Assembly (NCBI GenBank): GCA_025345505.1
Contig: JANVCC010000030.1
Location: 2,778,123-2,842,122 of the forward strand
Origin: Todiramphus chloris collaris
Taxonomy: Eukaryota > Chordata > Aves > Coraciiformes > Alcedinidae
Direction of reading: 5' to 3'
Length of the DNA stretch: 64,000 bases
This document shows, piece after piece, positions 48,766 through 63,100 of the stretch (position 1 is the first letter of the stretch; the number at the start of each line of letters is the position of its first letter). The notes beneath the pieces were generated by a model that ran no database searches, had not been told where the DNA came from, and saw only the letters and a list, made by a program, of their open reading frames with translations. Made by a program: the position numbers and the translations under genes.

Positions 48766-51700
48766 TTTAGAGCAGACAGTGCACACTGAAATTTATTCAT
48801 AAAAATATTGTTTTACTCAGTAACCTATGACTGTCTGCCACATTCAGGAGAGGGGGGGAAGAAAACCAACAAGCATAATGTAAGCTGCAGAGATCAAAAG
48901 AAACCAAGAGTGCAATTAATTTCATCCATTTTTAGAAGTAATTGTCTTTGCACCTTATCCAAAATTTAATGAGCATTACTTTTCTAGCATGTAAAAAAGC
49001 TTTGTTCTTTTGACTTAATTGATTTGTAAACGCAGTAGAAGTGTATCTGAAGTTCAGTAACCTTGATAGTTGAAAGAAATGGAGCGCTCAATGGGTGTAA
49101 TACACAAGACAACTGCAAGCCCTGGAAATCTAACTATGAAATCGATTTCCTGTTCACTGAAACTCATGTGCAGCATATGAGCATTCTGCAATTTCAGTTA
49201 TGTTCCCTAAATAATCAAATTCTTTTTATAATTATTATTTAAAATCTTTTTTCTTCCCTCCTTGTGACACAGCTCTTCATTCTCCAGGACTTAATAGCAT
49301 ATAATGGTTTCTAATGATTGAGTGGCTAGCAAAAATAATTGCCCACAGAAAGGGAGATATTAGTATCTTTGAGAGGACAGAAAACCAAGACTGGTCAGAA
49401 TTTTATACACTGCATGACAGAGGACTAGCTTGAATGTGGTCAAAGGATTATGGGTTCCACACATCAGGAACATGGAGCCAAGGCAGTAAAGGAAAGAATG
49501 TAAAGGCTGTGGCTTCTATCTGAGATGAAGAAGAAAATAGTTCCAGATAATATCATCAGCCTTGAAGAAGCCAAGTTTACATTTCATATTTCCCTTTAAG
49601 GAAAGATTTATCTCGGTATTGTTCAGTATGTAAATTCTGGTTACAGTCTAATGAGATTCCTACAAAATATCCTATTAACACGAAAGGCTCTGTTCTAAGA
49701 TTGTACTTACATATGTTGCTTATCTGTTTCTCATCGGAGTTCTTTTATGCTCCTGGATGAGTTTCTCAGCTGGATCACTGTAAAGTACCCAAATTATGGA
49801 ATCGCTTACCTGTACTTCTAGGAGATTAGCTCACACATTTTACCACCACACACTTAGACTCCGTGGCCATAAGAAAACACCTTTGTAAGCCAACCTACAA
49901 ATCCACTTAAGATAAATCAGTGACCCAAATATAAAATGCAGACATGGTATCATGTAGAATATTGGTATAAATATCACCTCCCTGCCTCTCCATTAAATTC
50001 TGCAAGATCAAAGCCAGTTGAACTCTTGGAATAGTTTACAGGGAGACCAGGGAATAGCATCATCATCTCATCTCTGCAGAGCTTTCAGCCAGGAGAGGTG
50101 TTATGATAGGAGACTTCAAAATGAGCCTCATGTCCCTGGAGATGAGTTAGAATTACAACATGCAATGCTTCATTACCATGTGTATCACTATAATGAGAAA
50201 GTAGTTATATTCCTGAACCTGTGTTATACAGAATTATATATGCACCATGGAGCTGTGGTTTTAGTCCTGCTGTATGTGGACTGGAGGAATGGACTGGACA
50301 CGTGGAGAGTTTAGGTGTTTATGTTCTTTCCTGATTCACTTATACCAGTACTTTTACTTTAAGCAGAAATAAAAATCAATTTTGGATCATGGTTACTTAA
50401 TTTAAACTACAAGTATTTATGTTTTTAAAATTATCATATTTAAATTTCTGTGTGATACGATTAGCAATGTTAAAATATAATGTTAGAATATCAATGTCTG
50501 ATACAATCTATTAAAATCTTTTAAATGTTCATTTAAAAATATACTGAACTGATACTGCCTCACAAATCTTAATGAGCTGAAGAATATCCTCTCATTTGGA
50601 TAATTCCTTGAATGTTGGGAAAACGGCTATGAGCTGGAAAGCCAGCAGGCTTCCTCTTTCAGTCTATGACAAGAAACTAGGAGGAAAAATATGTGATCTA
50701 TTAATTCAAAAATTTGGAAGAAGCAGATCCAGAATATCAAGTAGTCAGGTAGAGTTCCTGCTGTACTCGTTAGGTGTTCAGCCTTTGCGGAATTCAGTTC
50801 CTGCTGATTTAGGCTAATTTGGCTCTTCTGACAACTGTGCTATGCATGCTTGCCCATTTTAAAACATCAGAGTATCTTGGAAAGTCTTAAATGATGACCA
50901 AAAAAAGTGATTAATTACAATCAAAATGAATTAAAAATTCTTTTTTTAATAATAGATCTGTCATCCAAAATATATACTACTTTCATTGTAGTTTTGTGCA
51001 ACTAATTAAAGTGGTATTTTGCATATTATTATCAAAATGAATTTATATTCACACATGGCATGGTATAACTAAAGTAAGAAGTTAATGTACTGAATTAAGA
51101 TACATTATTCACTATTTTTAACACCTTAAAACTAAAACATGATAAATTTTGTTAAGACTGTAAAAATTAATATTCTGAGAAATTGTAGGTTAAGTTGCAT
51201 ATGGATAGATAAGTAAGAATACACAGTACAGATTCCTGCTTAAGCAAAACTAAGTCTCATATTTATTAAAAGGTGTGGCTGTTGAAAATCACTTTTTCTG
51301 TCATTGTGCTAATTAATGACCATAAGTCTTTCTTTTAGGAAAATAACTGAGTATTATAACTGATTTTTTTTTCCCCCCTATTATTTTCAACTTAAACCCA
51401 AGGTTTTAAATCACTTTGGTTTAAATAGTTTTTTTCCATTTGTAAGTCACTGGAAAATCTACCTACGGTTTCATCATTCAGATATTGCATGGACTATAAT
51501 TTTCTGTCAGGAAAGTAAATCTGAAAGCTTTGAATAATGCCTTTTTGAAAATGACTGAAGTACATAAAACACTGAATAATCCTGCCATTTTCATGGGATG
51601 TACATCTTGTTCCCAAAAGAGGTGTTCCTGGCATTTTCCAGGTTGTGTGACCTGTGTTAAGAGGATGGTGGGGTCTGCCAGTTCATTACGGAATTCACAG

Positions 51701-53107
51701 TGTAGGTGTGGTGTGGGATTACATTTTGTTGCTCCTAAATAGTGATGTCTTTTGGACCTCTCTTCTGCCTGAGCCATCGCTCTCTTCCAGAGTGGAAACA
51801 GCAAAACAAATCTGTTGAGGAAACTGATGCCAAGCCATTGTCTGCTTGGAGCCCTGGCTAAGGCTGGGTGGGAAGCCACCCTGGGTCATAAAGCAGCTCA
51901 CAAATTGGTTGTGGAGAGGGGAGCAATGGTGCAGGCCTGGCACAGGCAAGCATCAGCCACACGCTCCGACTTGGAAGGGGAAAAAACACCTCTAACACCA
52001 TGCCATAGAAATATTTAATGAAATAATTTTATCTGTGCATCTGCAATCTCATCTTATGACCAGTACATTTAATTAACAGATTTTTATTCCATCCTTTTCA
52101 TTCATCAGAGGACAATTAAGTATTGGCATGTTAGCTTAGCGTGTATACATCCTGGCTGGTTAAAAAGCAGTTCTGGCATGCTAGCCCCAAATCCATGGCA
52201 CTTTTACTGCCCCAGTGATGTTCTGCACACATAGTTATGGGGCTTAAAAAAAAAAAGAAAAGAAGAAACATCAGTAAATTAGTACATTTCCCAAATGAAG
52301 GCGGGCCTTAGCTTCTCTAAAACAGGACAGAGACAAACTGGCAAGATAAAGGACTAGAAGCTACAGAAAAAAATTATTGTTCTGGAACACATCTATTTCC
52401 CCCAGTAGGTAGCATCTATCTGCCCTAAAATCAAAGCTAATGAATATATTCTCTCTAAATTTTCCAGATGCAATAAATACATCCATTTTCCAGCTACATT
52501 TAATTTTTTTGGTAGAACTTTGTGCCTCACTACAACTTTTACTGCACTCCATGTGGTCAAAGTAGATTTTAAAATTGCTGCCTTCTGTATTTTAAAGATA
52601 TAAGAAAGCTGTATATATATTTAAAAAAAAAAAAAAAAAAGTCCACCTAACACTGAGGTCTAATAGGCTGTGAAATAACCTTCCAAGGAAATGGCAGGCT
52701 TAAAATGAAACTGGAAAAAGCATAAGTAGTGTAAAACAGAGGGATGGTCCTGAAAGGGATATACAAGATGAATTAGGTCATCTTTTTTATCTCTATATTC
52801 AAGTGAGAAGAAAAAATTCAATAATTCTGCACAGGAATGTCTTGTCATATGCAATAGACTGCTTTAATCCTATTATGTCAAAAATTTAATTGCAGTTTTT
52901 CAGAGAAATTGAGGGAGGGAGAGCCCTTGGTATACATACAGATTAGATCCAGTCTCCACTCAAACAAAGCAGCAAATAAATAGCCTATTCAGGTCTCAGT
53001 TTAACAACCCACATTAAAAGATAGGCATGTTTTCACTTGGAAACTCCAAAGAGTGATTCTGGCTCTTTAAATATATTTAAAAAAAAAAACAGAAAAAAAA
53101 TATCCCT

Positions 53108-53188
53108 GGTTATCTCTACTGATGAAATAAAATAAAATAAAAAATGAAATGGTTATCACTACTGATGAACTAAAATAAAAAATGAAAT
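53108..53188. repeat. Tandem duplication, 43-bp period
   Basis: GGTTATCTCTACTGATGAA (from 53108) and GGTTATCACTACTGATGAA (from 53151) each lead into (AAAAT)n-like sequence and end in AATGAAAT. The second copy is shorter by a few A-rich bases. Confidence 0.85.
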
Positions 53189-55896
53189 TAATACTCGGGA
53201 AATAGTAGGTTTGATTTCTGTTTCTCTGCAAGGCAATTTTCATTTCATACATAACCAATTAATATGCTCCATTTCCAGTACGTGGATGTGTTGTTCCACC
53301 GCAGCTGAAAATTTTCTTTTAGCTGTACTTTTACTAAAGAAAAGAAAGTTCCACTACATATGGGGGCATATTGTCATGGACAAAAATTGCCATTGCTTCA
53401 TTAACATCATTGGAGTAATAACAGAATATGGCAGCTGAGGATGAAGCCCATAAACTTGGGTTCAAAACTCAGCAGAAGGAAAAGTCACCACATTTGGATG
53501 CATTTTCTACTTTAACATTAAACTTCATCTCAGGAACTGTCTGCTGCTTTGAATGTGCAATGTTTCTAGTAGGAAGGATCTCAGCTGATTTGTAAGCACT
53601 ACTGCAATCAGCAACATTTACCATAAAACTAGATTAATTTGCTTTTAAATGCTTGTAATGGTGAGTTTCTGTGGGGACAAGGTAGCAGGATGCTGCACAG
53701 CACCAGCGTAAGATTGGGTACCCACTCATAGACATCTGTATACCTTGGGCCCTCGGCAGTGTTGGTTAAGTATCCACAGTTCAGAAATTTAAAATCTTTC
53801 CATATGAAATCTTTGCTTATTTTAGCACCCAGGGAAGACAGGAGGACGTAAGGAAGCCGGTTCTCAAGTGCTGTAAGGCAACTCAAGTTTTCCATTAAGA
53901 TTTTTGTGACATGTATGGTTCACTGACAGAACAAATGCTAAGGCACCACATAGAGCGAATCTGGCCTTACAAGGAATAAAAAATAGATAGGCTGCCTATC
54001 AACTTTCTGTTCAGTGGCCTCTTTTCAGTTTTGCTATTACTTGCGCTCTTCTGAGACTAATCCATCTACCTTTTTGGCAAGCTGTGTCAATTTTTAAATG
54101 GTTTTCTTTACTTTTCCACACCCACAGTCTGCCCATCTACAGTAAATGAGAAATTTTCCCAGGGTTACAGCAAGCTCTAGGGATAGAAATACAGCATAAT
54201 GTCATAACGATATGAATAGAAAATCTGACTTTTACCAGCTTTCTCATTACCTTCCTAAAAACAGGTAACAGATTCATACCACGGAACGAGCAACATAGAG
54301 CTCAGAAATTTAAGAATCACTTTAGTTAACATTTAGTAAGAATAGTTTGGTGTAAGAACAGCCTAATAAACTCTCACTCTGAAAAACATATTGTGCAACC
54401 ACTGCTATGGGGTACATTTTTAACAAATAAATACCAATCTCCTTTACGTGAGCTGGTAACAGAAGGTAACAGTGGAACTGGAATCAGATGGTCATCTGAG
54501 CACTTCTGTGAAAAGGTTACTGGCCAAAATCTACAACTAGTTGGTTATTTCAGCCAAGAGAAGAGTTTGCCAGAAACCTCATTACAGAGCCATTCAAATA
54601 TGATAGCACAGCATTTCTACAAAATTGCAACAGCTAACAAAATTATCTATTGGGCTTTTGAAGGCTATTTATTTACCTTAAATATTATACAGATAGCTTT
54701 CTGAAGGACCAACAGCTTTATAGAAATTATGTTACATCAGCTAAAATGTGCCAACTTCACAAATTCAAAAATCAAAAGTTACTACAGCTGGCTATTCAAG
54801 TAAGACATGTCTATCTAAGGCCATTTCTTAACAAGTGCCTAAAACTTCTGTCTAAAAAGAGAAACCAAGGCCTGTTGGTGCTCCCTTTTGGAAAGGAATA
54901 ATTTGGAACTCAGATGAGAAAAGATGTGGAATGTCTGTGTTTATTTAGAAACAGTACAGCATCAAGAACCCTGTGCATGCTAGAAGAAGTTAGATGACTA
55001 GTCTCAAGCTTTACTTTAGCTTCTATTTACAGCACAGAAAGCCTGGAATAATCTACAGGTATAGCAGGCAACTGGTTGGAACCCATCAGCAGGCGTAGGC
55101 CTGTTTTAAAACGAATTAAAAGCTGCCTCTTGAGAGCTGAATGCCACAAAATAGAATTTTCATGGTATGCACAAGTGTTAGATTGCTCCAATTATACCTG
55201 CAAAAAAACCCAACTGTTTAAAAAAAAAAAAAGGTTTCAGGTATTCTAGCTGTTATTCATGAAAATGCAGTGCTACCCAGTAGTGTGGCTTATCAAGTAT
55301 AAAGCAGAAGCCTACGTTTTAAATAAAATGATGTGTAAAAGTTGCTATCTTTGTGAACATGAGATATTAAACAATTTCAGAGAGAAATGTATGAATCAAT
55401 TAGATTCAGCAAAATAGGTTCTCAGTATGTGAATATTGTGGATGCAGTGAGACAACGCGTCAGAGAACAGTGCTGACTCGAACATTTTTCTAAACAAAGC
55501 ACTCGGCATACACCATCCCTCCTATGAGATACATAACTTCATTTATACCTAAATGCTACAAACCCAAGGATATTTGGATTAATTGGATATGTAGCCTACA
55601 AACATATCACTTCAGTAAAAAATATATTTAATCCAAACTCCTATTTTTGTAAAAAAGTTTAAGAAAAAATTCTTTTCCTATATATTTTCCTAAAGGAAAG
55701 CTTGGCTATCATAAATTATTACGTTGTTAAAAAGGTCTCAAATAAAACCAAATTATAATACCTCACGCTGCTCATCCTTTGGCTTCTATCCCAGTACAGG
55801 GTCATGGCACTGTACTGAAAACACAGTGGGATAATAAAACTGCCTAGAGATACTAAAATACTTATTGTACAGCAAGCAACTATGTATGACTTCTCC

Positions 55897-55927
<31 letters not shown>

Positions 55928-56559
55928 TCACTTGAATTTACTGATGGAAGATTCCAGGGAAAGTCCTTATCTACAGTGACTAGCACAAAGCTACCAAAGG
56001 CAATGGTATTATCACAACTCAGATTAAGTGATCTGGCTAGAATTATAAGACTGTCCTGGTTCTTGGAGGAAAAACACATCAAAGTCACACCATGGCTGTG
56101 TATAATTCAGTCTTTTTTTTTTTTCCCCCTTTTGATGATAAAAAGATGTTAACTAATAGTTTTAAATGAGCATATGAGATAGAGATACAGATGCACAAGT
56201 GTTGGGAGTTGCTCCCAGGTGTTTATATTCTTTATACTGTTTTAATACTCCTCATAGTATATTTATGTATACTATACATTGGAACACTATATATAGCAGA
56301 TAATCTAAATATTCTAAGTATGGACAGTATAGCATAGCATTGTTGATAAAGCAGTATTATGAATTGTTAAAACCTCATATATTCTAATCTACCATCAAAA
56401 GCATAGGCCAAAAATCGCATCACTCTTCCTGGCTTTCAAGGCTCCTGGGCCAAAAATACTGCAATGGTACTTGATGCCAACATCTGCTGACACAGCTTGG
56501 CCAGTACCTCAGAGGCTCAGGACTTGAGTGTAAGATAGAAGTTATAAACATGGCTCACA

Positions 56560-56900
56560 AAGAGAAGCAAAGGGCTGCTCCATACTCCATAATTAGGGCA
56601 GCCGTGCTAATGCATTCTGCTCATTTTCCCCTATTGGAGCGTATTACGCGTTCCCAAATGAGAGCCATGCTCTGCTGAGCGCTTGTAAATGAAGGAGAGA
56701 TACACAGGTATTATCTGTATTGACACAAATCTATTATGAATAAGGTACATTCACTCATAATCTGTTTATGGTGTTAAAGAAGAGAAGCAGCATTGAAGCA
56801 GCAGCCCTTCCCCGGGGAGATCTCCTAGACAATAAACCAATTACTAATATTCTTTTAATTTATTGGGGCTTTCTGAGCAGATATGCAACCTTAAATCCTG
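56560..56900. promoter_or_regulatory. Candidate conserved noncoding element
   Basis: Even base composition, several retained CpG (GGAGCGTATTACGCG near 56638), TAATTA-type cores (CATAATTAG near 56590, CAATTACTAAT near 56838) and no repeat signature. It resembles deeply conserved developmental enhancers, but conservation was not tested. Confidence 0.3.
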
Positions 56901-58702
56901 CTTGCAGTGAAGCTTCACTGACACGGTAACGGCACTATGTTGGTAAGCAGCACAATAAAATGCTCTAAAACCATTCACTCAAGCCCGTGCCAGTACCACA
57001 CTGCTAGACACAGGCACAAGGTCAGCCTTCCTGAGATTTTTAGTTCACAGTCACACATTGCTACAGCCTGTTCACTAGACTTTCTTCCATCTGCCTTCGA
57101 GCGACCTGAGATTTGGCTGTTTGCCCCTGCTCTTGCATCAGCTCAGGGTCCCAGCACAAAGTCACTGATGGTTCCTGAATGTCTTAAGACTGGAAACTTA
57201 TGCTTCTTCCCACATCGTCCACACCATTCGCACCATGTCAGTGTTGGTTACTTAACAAGATACCACCACAGAAACTGCTCAGATCTAGGACACCCAATCC
57301 TGCCAGCAGAGACTGCACTGGAAGAGGTAAACTACACTAATAGGGAAAGGAGAGGAAAAATGAACAGAAACAAGGTTGCACAGATTTGTAACAGAGGAGG
57401 GAAGATACCTCCCTCCTTTAGCATGGGAAAGGAGGCTGCACTCCCTTTCACACTCCCTTTAAATAAGGCATGAAGCACACTCATCATACAAAGCACATGC
57501 TCTAAAACGTAATCAGTTGGATAGACAAGTCATCCTACTGCCGTTGACGCCCATCAGACTGGGATACAGGGCTTACACTTGATTTGGAAAAAGTTATAGG
57601 GAAAGAGTTTAAATGTTTTTAATTGACACAATCCACAAGATGAATTTCAAATAGTATGTATCAATACTGCTTTCACACAGGGGAAAGCTTTTACATGTAA
57701 GAAGCGCTTGCTTCACATGGCATTTTAGGGGGCTGTTGTCTTCTGACATTTAACATTTGGTTCTTAATGGCAGCTGTAATAATTAAACAAGACTGACAGG
57801 TCAAGTAACTTGTCCACGTAATATCCACTCTGCTTTCTAGATTCATAAAAGCAGCTTTGCTGGAGGCAACCATTTGTCATGATGGAAAAATCAATTAGCT
57901 GTGACCTAATAACATTTCATAATTAAAATTATGCCCCCCAAAAATCAAAATGACATCTTATGTGACGATCCTGAATGGTATAGTTCCTAACTCGAGAATT
58001 AGGGTAGTCCTTCTGATTGGCAAGAGATGCTCTCAACCTCTGAAGGGATTTAGTAAGGGTTGGTGTACATGACTAAGGGTTAGTTGTCAAGTTAGAAAGA
58101 CAACTCAGAGTAGCACAAGAGGAAAGCTCAGATTTCAGTGAGTGATGACCACGACCAAAACTCAAAACAAGTATCTCGGGATCTCACTACAGCCACTTCA
58201 GAGAAGTTGGAATAAGCCTGCTGTCATAATACATGCAGTATTTTGTGGTTGAGAAAACAGTATTTCTTATGGCTTCAAAACACTTTAAAATCCTTAATTA
58301 AGGCTCAACAAGAAATATTAGAAGGATGGGAATTCATTTGGAAAAAGAAGAAAAATCACCTGTCTTTTGCTAGTGAGGGACCACAGCTGAGAACATGGAT
58401 ACGAAGCCATGGACAAGTCAGAAACAATGAGAACAAACACAGAACTAAACCAGATTTCTGCATTACTACAGCCCAAGTGGAAAACCATCATGACAAATGT
58501 GAACGAGGACACTACTTTATATTGATAGAGCACTCCCAAATATCATGTCCATGTGTTCAGCAGTGACCCAGAAGAAGAAAATGCAGGTGATGTTATTAGG
58601 CAGCATGCATCCATTTCCTTGGGTTAATTCACCTAAGTATTGACTTGTCCCATTCTGTTTGTAAGGCAGAAAAAAAAAGGAGAATGCATGAACTTAAGTA
58701 GT

Positions 58703-58740
58703 AAAGCTGTCAAGTGGCTAAAAAGCTGTCAAGTGGCTAA
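58703..58740. repeat. Tandem duplication, 19-bp unit
   Basis: AAAGCTGTCAAGTGGCTAA occurs at 58703 and again directly at 58722. Confidence 0.92.
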
Positions 58741-60142
58741 AAGGTAATAATTCAAGAGTAACCCAGGGAAGTTATTTCTTTTTCCAAATTCAATAATAAT
58801 ATAAGCATGTTCTTACAGTAATGTACAAAAGCTGTTTAATAAAATGAAAACAAAAATATTATGTAATAAAACATCAACTGAAGAATTAAAAGGAAATTAT
58901 CTACTCATTTCTGTTACCATGCTCTCTGTCTCTAGAAGTGTAGGGTCTGCTGTCAGTTATCTTAATGTAAATTCAGCTATTTTATCCTCCATATAAATAA
59001 TAATAACAACAATGAATACAATAAAGACAGATTATAAGATTTTCTACACTGTCAAACTAAGTGATGTATTGTTTTAATTTATTAGTGGTTATTATATGGA
59101 TAAGGGGGAAAAAAAAAGGGATGAACAATTGTCTTGAGTTATCTTGTTTAACTTGGCACATGAAAAAAGGCAAATGTTTGTCTTTTATAAAATGTAAAGT
59201 TGCGGGTTACTGTGACTGAGAACTACCACATAATTATGCTTAAGTCCTCTGGTATTCAATTAATTGTCAGGTCAATTCCAGTCCTATCGTAATGAGGAAC
59301 AGACAAAGAAAAAAAATGCGTCAAAACATTTTTAACTGACCCTCAGAAATAAAAAAATGCAAGCAAGCTGTGGATTCTGATCTGAAGAGCTGATCTTTCT
59401 GATTAAGTCCTTCAGGCAAGAAAGAGCCTCTTGGATAATGTGACATCTAGAAGACCATCCTTTTTATTCACAGAATAATAAAATCTTTAAATTTACTTAG
59501 TAACATTTATGCCATAGTAACATAAAGAAATAAATTTCTACCAATGGTAAGCATTCCAAAAAAGGACCTAAATAAACAGCTAAAGTCATTACATTTTTTT
59601 GCATATGCAAAATATCCTAGAAAGTTGTGCAAATTATCTCAAAAGATAGAAATTGAAAGGCTGCATAATTAAACTGCTGCCATTATACCTTCACTAATAT
59701 TTCATATATTGTCTTGGAATGAAGGAAAAATGTTTTTCTCATCAACCCGATGAACTTTGGTTAACACACCAAAGGAGGTTACTCTCTTCGTTCTTTGAAA
59801 GAGCTTACAGGGCTTGAAATTTCTCCCCGCGTCTCACCAGAAACACACACTATTCTTACAAATGATTCATTTCAGCAGGAAGCTGGAATCCTAATCAAGG
59901 CTCTTAGCCCCACCGCATTGGGCTTCTACAGACAGGGGATAGATCAGATGAGCTGAGGGAGCAGCCATTCAGGGCTGACAAACCAGATCTGCAGGAACAA
60001 GTACTGGTAATTTGCTGGGCAGGGCTTTCTAATTTCTTTCCTTATATCACACTAGGTAAGTGACAAAGAACCTACCAGAGAACATATGTTCCCTTTTCAA
60101 TGACAGACAAAAGAGACAGATTGAGGAGAACTGGCAAGTAAT

Positions 60143-60182
60143 GGGGGGGGGGGGGGGGGGAAAAAAAAAAAAAAAAAAAAAA
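60143..60182. repeat. G18A22 homopolymer pair
   Basis: Eighteen G followed by twenty-two A on the plus strand. It may form a quadruplex or triplex structure and is a likely site of length error. Confidence 0.95.
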
Positions 60183-60189
60183 TTACTTG

Positions 60190-63100
60190 CATACTTCAGT
60201 TTCCTGGGGTGGGAAATATCCCAGCTGAAATGCAGGTTTGCGCTGTATGGTCCTACGCCCCCACTCCCTGCATGCCTCTCTAATCTTTCTTTTAAATACT
60301 CAGTCATGTAAAATTGTTCAGTTTTACAGTCTTCAAAGTAAGTTAAGTGTAAATCATCGAACGACTATTTTCATATACTTTAATCTTCCTATATTTGTCA
60401 AGTTCAAGACAGCACAGACCTACAGATGGTTTATGCTCATTTTTTCAAAGGTTGCTTTAATCAGTTAATCTGGTGTCATGCTTACATCTAGCTATGACTT
60501 TGAATTTGATCACGTTAATACTGTAAAATTCATACTGACACCGCAAGAATACACAAGTCACAATGTAGCTACAAGTGCTTTACGCTTTCTGAGACCCATT
60601 TGTCTTACTGAAATGTTGCTCCATTGACCACTAAGGTATATATCTCCATCTGCCATGGAAGTGACACTCAAGTTACCTGGGTCCCATTCATTAGTGTATT
60701 GTGCACCACTTACAACTATGCACACATTAAAAGTTCAAGACCCACCCGAAGCATCTATGTGCTCCAGCTTTACAATACCCAAAAGGCTTTTTGCTTTGCA
60801 TGGCAAAAAATAACTCACTTCTTAATGGAAGGCAGGTAAGCCAAATAAGAAGGAAGGGAAGTTTCCACTTAAATTGTGGCTATCTCTAACTTCAAAAGAC
60901 AACATAAAGCTTATTAAAACCACATTTAGTTCAGCTGAGCTCAGCCATGTTTCTGACACACCTTTTTGCCAAAAAAGTAACGACTCTAATAACAAGATAA
61001 TCAAACATTTGGTATATTATATTCAATTACACTCTATTTCCTACATTTACTGCGTCAACATGTTCTCCTTTTGCTTTTAAATCCATAGATGATGACACAC
61101 ACTGCTTGCTGGGCCTTGATATTTGTGCTAATTCTGTGGCAAAAGCACACATTCAAAAGCCTGATTGCAGAAACTCACACAAACTTGTTAAGGTTTCTGA
61201 TAATTCACATTAGAGAAATATCTTTATTTTTTGCATTACAGTTAGTATACATTTTCCTGCCTTTTAAAAAGTTTACGATTAATATCAACGCTCATTAAAC
61301 AACCAAACTGATACTTTTGGCTAGAATCTGGTATCGTAAGCCAACAGCTGCCTTCATTTACAGCCAAAAAAGGTCTATCTACTCGAACTGCACTGGAAAG
61401 TTGAATGGGATTGCAGAGATAAAGAGAATGATAATTTGATTCTGTTTTGGGAGATGATTTTCCAGGCTTCCTGTTATTCCATGCCCTGATTACATGAAGT
61501 CCTGAAATGCTGCATTCGGTACAAGTTGGGTCTGTGTTTGGGAAGAGTTGCTAACTGCTTTTTCTGTGGTAATGAACAGAAAAAACTCACCTTCCAGGAA
61601 AGGAAGGTAAAGAAATAGTGTTCTCTTTGTGGGATTTTCTATTTCAATAATATTGTTATATACCTAGCAGACTTGCTTTATCTCTCCCTATCTCCACTCC
61701 TTCCTTACCACCAAGGGGGAAAAAAAAACCCAACAAAAAAAAACAAAAAAAAAAAACCCAAAAAACCAAGCAAACAAAAAAACCCACAAAAAAACAAAAA
61801 CAAAAAAAACCCCAAAAAAACAAAGCAGCAAAAAACACAGGAGCAAAAAATTAAGCTGCAGTAACACAACAGCCTGGATGGTGTCTGCGTAGGTGAAGAA
61901 TAACGATAACCTTTTATCTTCACTGCTTCATAGCTTCTCAGTAATGCCTTGCACATGTCCCAGGGGATTCTCTCACCCTTCACCGAACGGTACCTGCTCT
62001 GCATTCAAACCACAGACACTTACAGAACGTTATTCATCAACATGGGAGCAACCTTTCAACGGTGACAGGACCAAGATCAAAGTAAAAGCGCTCACTAAAT
62101 CAGTAAGCACTTCTAGTAAGTAACAACTCATCAATACCTGAGAATATATACCTAAGGAACAGCCACAGCAGAAAGAACCTTGGCCAAATGCAAGACCGTC
62201 ATTATCACCCTTATAGCTCCATTTGCATATACACACACAACAGCCTTAAACGCAAAGGAAGAACCTTGTGTACAATCAAAGAGTGAGCTGGAATGTCTTT
62301 TCAGCTTTGAAACGCTAGAAAAGGTATTAAGAAAGATCAGTGCGGTGGGCATCACACCACAAAGGAGTGCAGAGATGGCTACATGGGTGGCAACGTACGA
62401 GTTACCACACACGAATTACAAAACAATGTCTTAGGTGCTTCAGGATGGATTAGTTGCATTACCTTCATTTCACCTGTTTTCTGCGGCAAAGGTTGAATTT
62501 CCCTGACTTCACATCATCCCCCACCCCTTCCTCATGAGGCAGTGAAAGACTCTTAAGGTTTGAAGGAACACCAAGACTTTAATTAGTACTATATTCCTAG
62601 TGATAGTGACACATCTCTCTGCAAGCAACTGTGGACCAATCAGGCAAAGTGATTGTGAAAAACCAAAATGCTACAGACATCTGTTTCTGACAGCAAGAGA
62701 CCAGAAACCCCTACTCTTCTGAGGAGCTACTACCTAGAGTGTGTTGACCTCATCATTCCCAACAGTGACATGATACAAAACTCCCCACAGATTGGTCACA
62801 TGCTCTCACTCCCACAGACTTCTATGTAAGAACAGCTCCCTAAAAAGTGCTGTTCTTTGACTACAAGCCACATTCAAGCTGTATGGTCTTACTTTCATAG
62901 TGCTATACTGCATAACGTACAAGTTGCAGATTTGGGTAAGAAAGATGAGAATTTATTTAAGAGGAAGGAAATTATGTGAGAATATCAGCCAATATATAAC
63001 GGGGCTTTAGTCATTGTGTGAGGGTTAAGTGTGTGTGTCTCTGTGCGTGCCTGCTATAAGAATGTTTTCAGGTTTTTGTATACCATAATTTTTATGCTAT

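Larger units (their letters stand above)
42911..60140. other. Long noncoding stretch
   Basis: About 17 kb without a recognisable gene, RNA gene or further CR1 copy. It contains short tandem duplications (48684-48765, 53108-53188, 58703-58740), A runs (for example 52623-52640), an 8-bp-arm hairpin at 56254-56275, and a candidate conserved element at 56560-56900. The longest frame, 56937-57473 (178 codons, plus), has no recognisable domain and is treated as chance. Confidence 0.5.

Noticed and set aside
56937-57473. A 178-codon plus-strand frame
   Set aside because: It is the longest frame outside the CpG island and NLGN1, but it shows no recognisable domain, signal or neighbouring splice structure, and such lengths occur by chance in 64 kb.
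61656-61864. Frames rich in Lys/Asn/Pro or Phe/Leu/Gly
   Set aside because: They are direct translations of an A-rich low-complexity tract.
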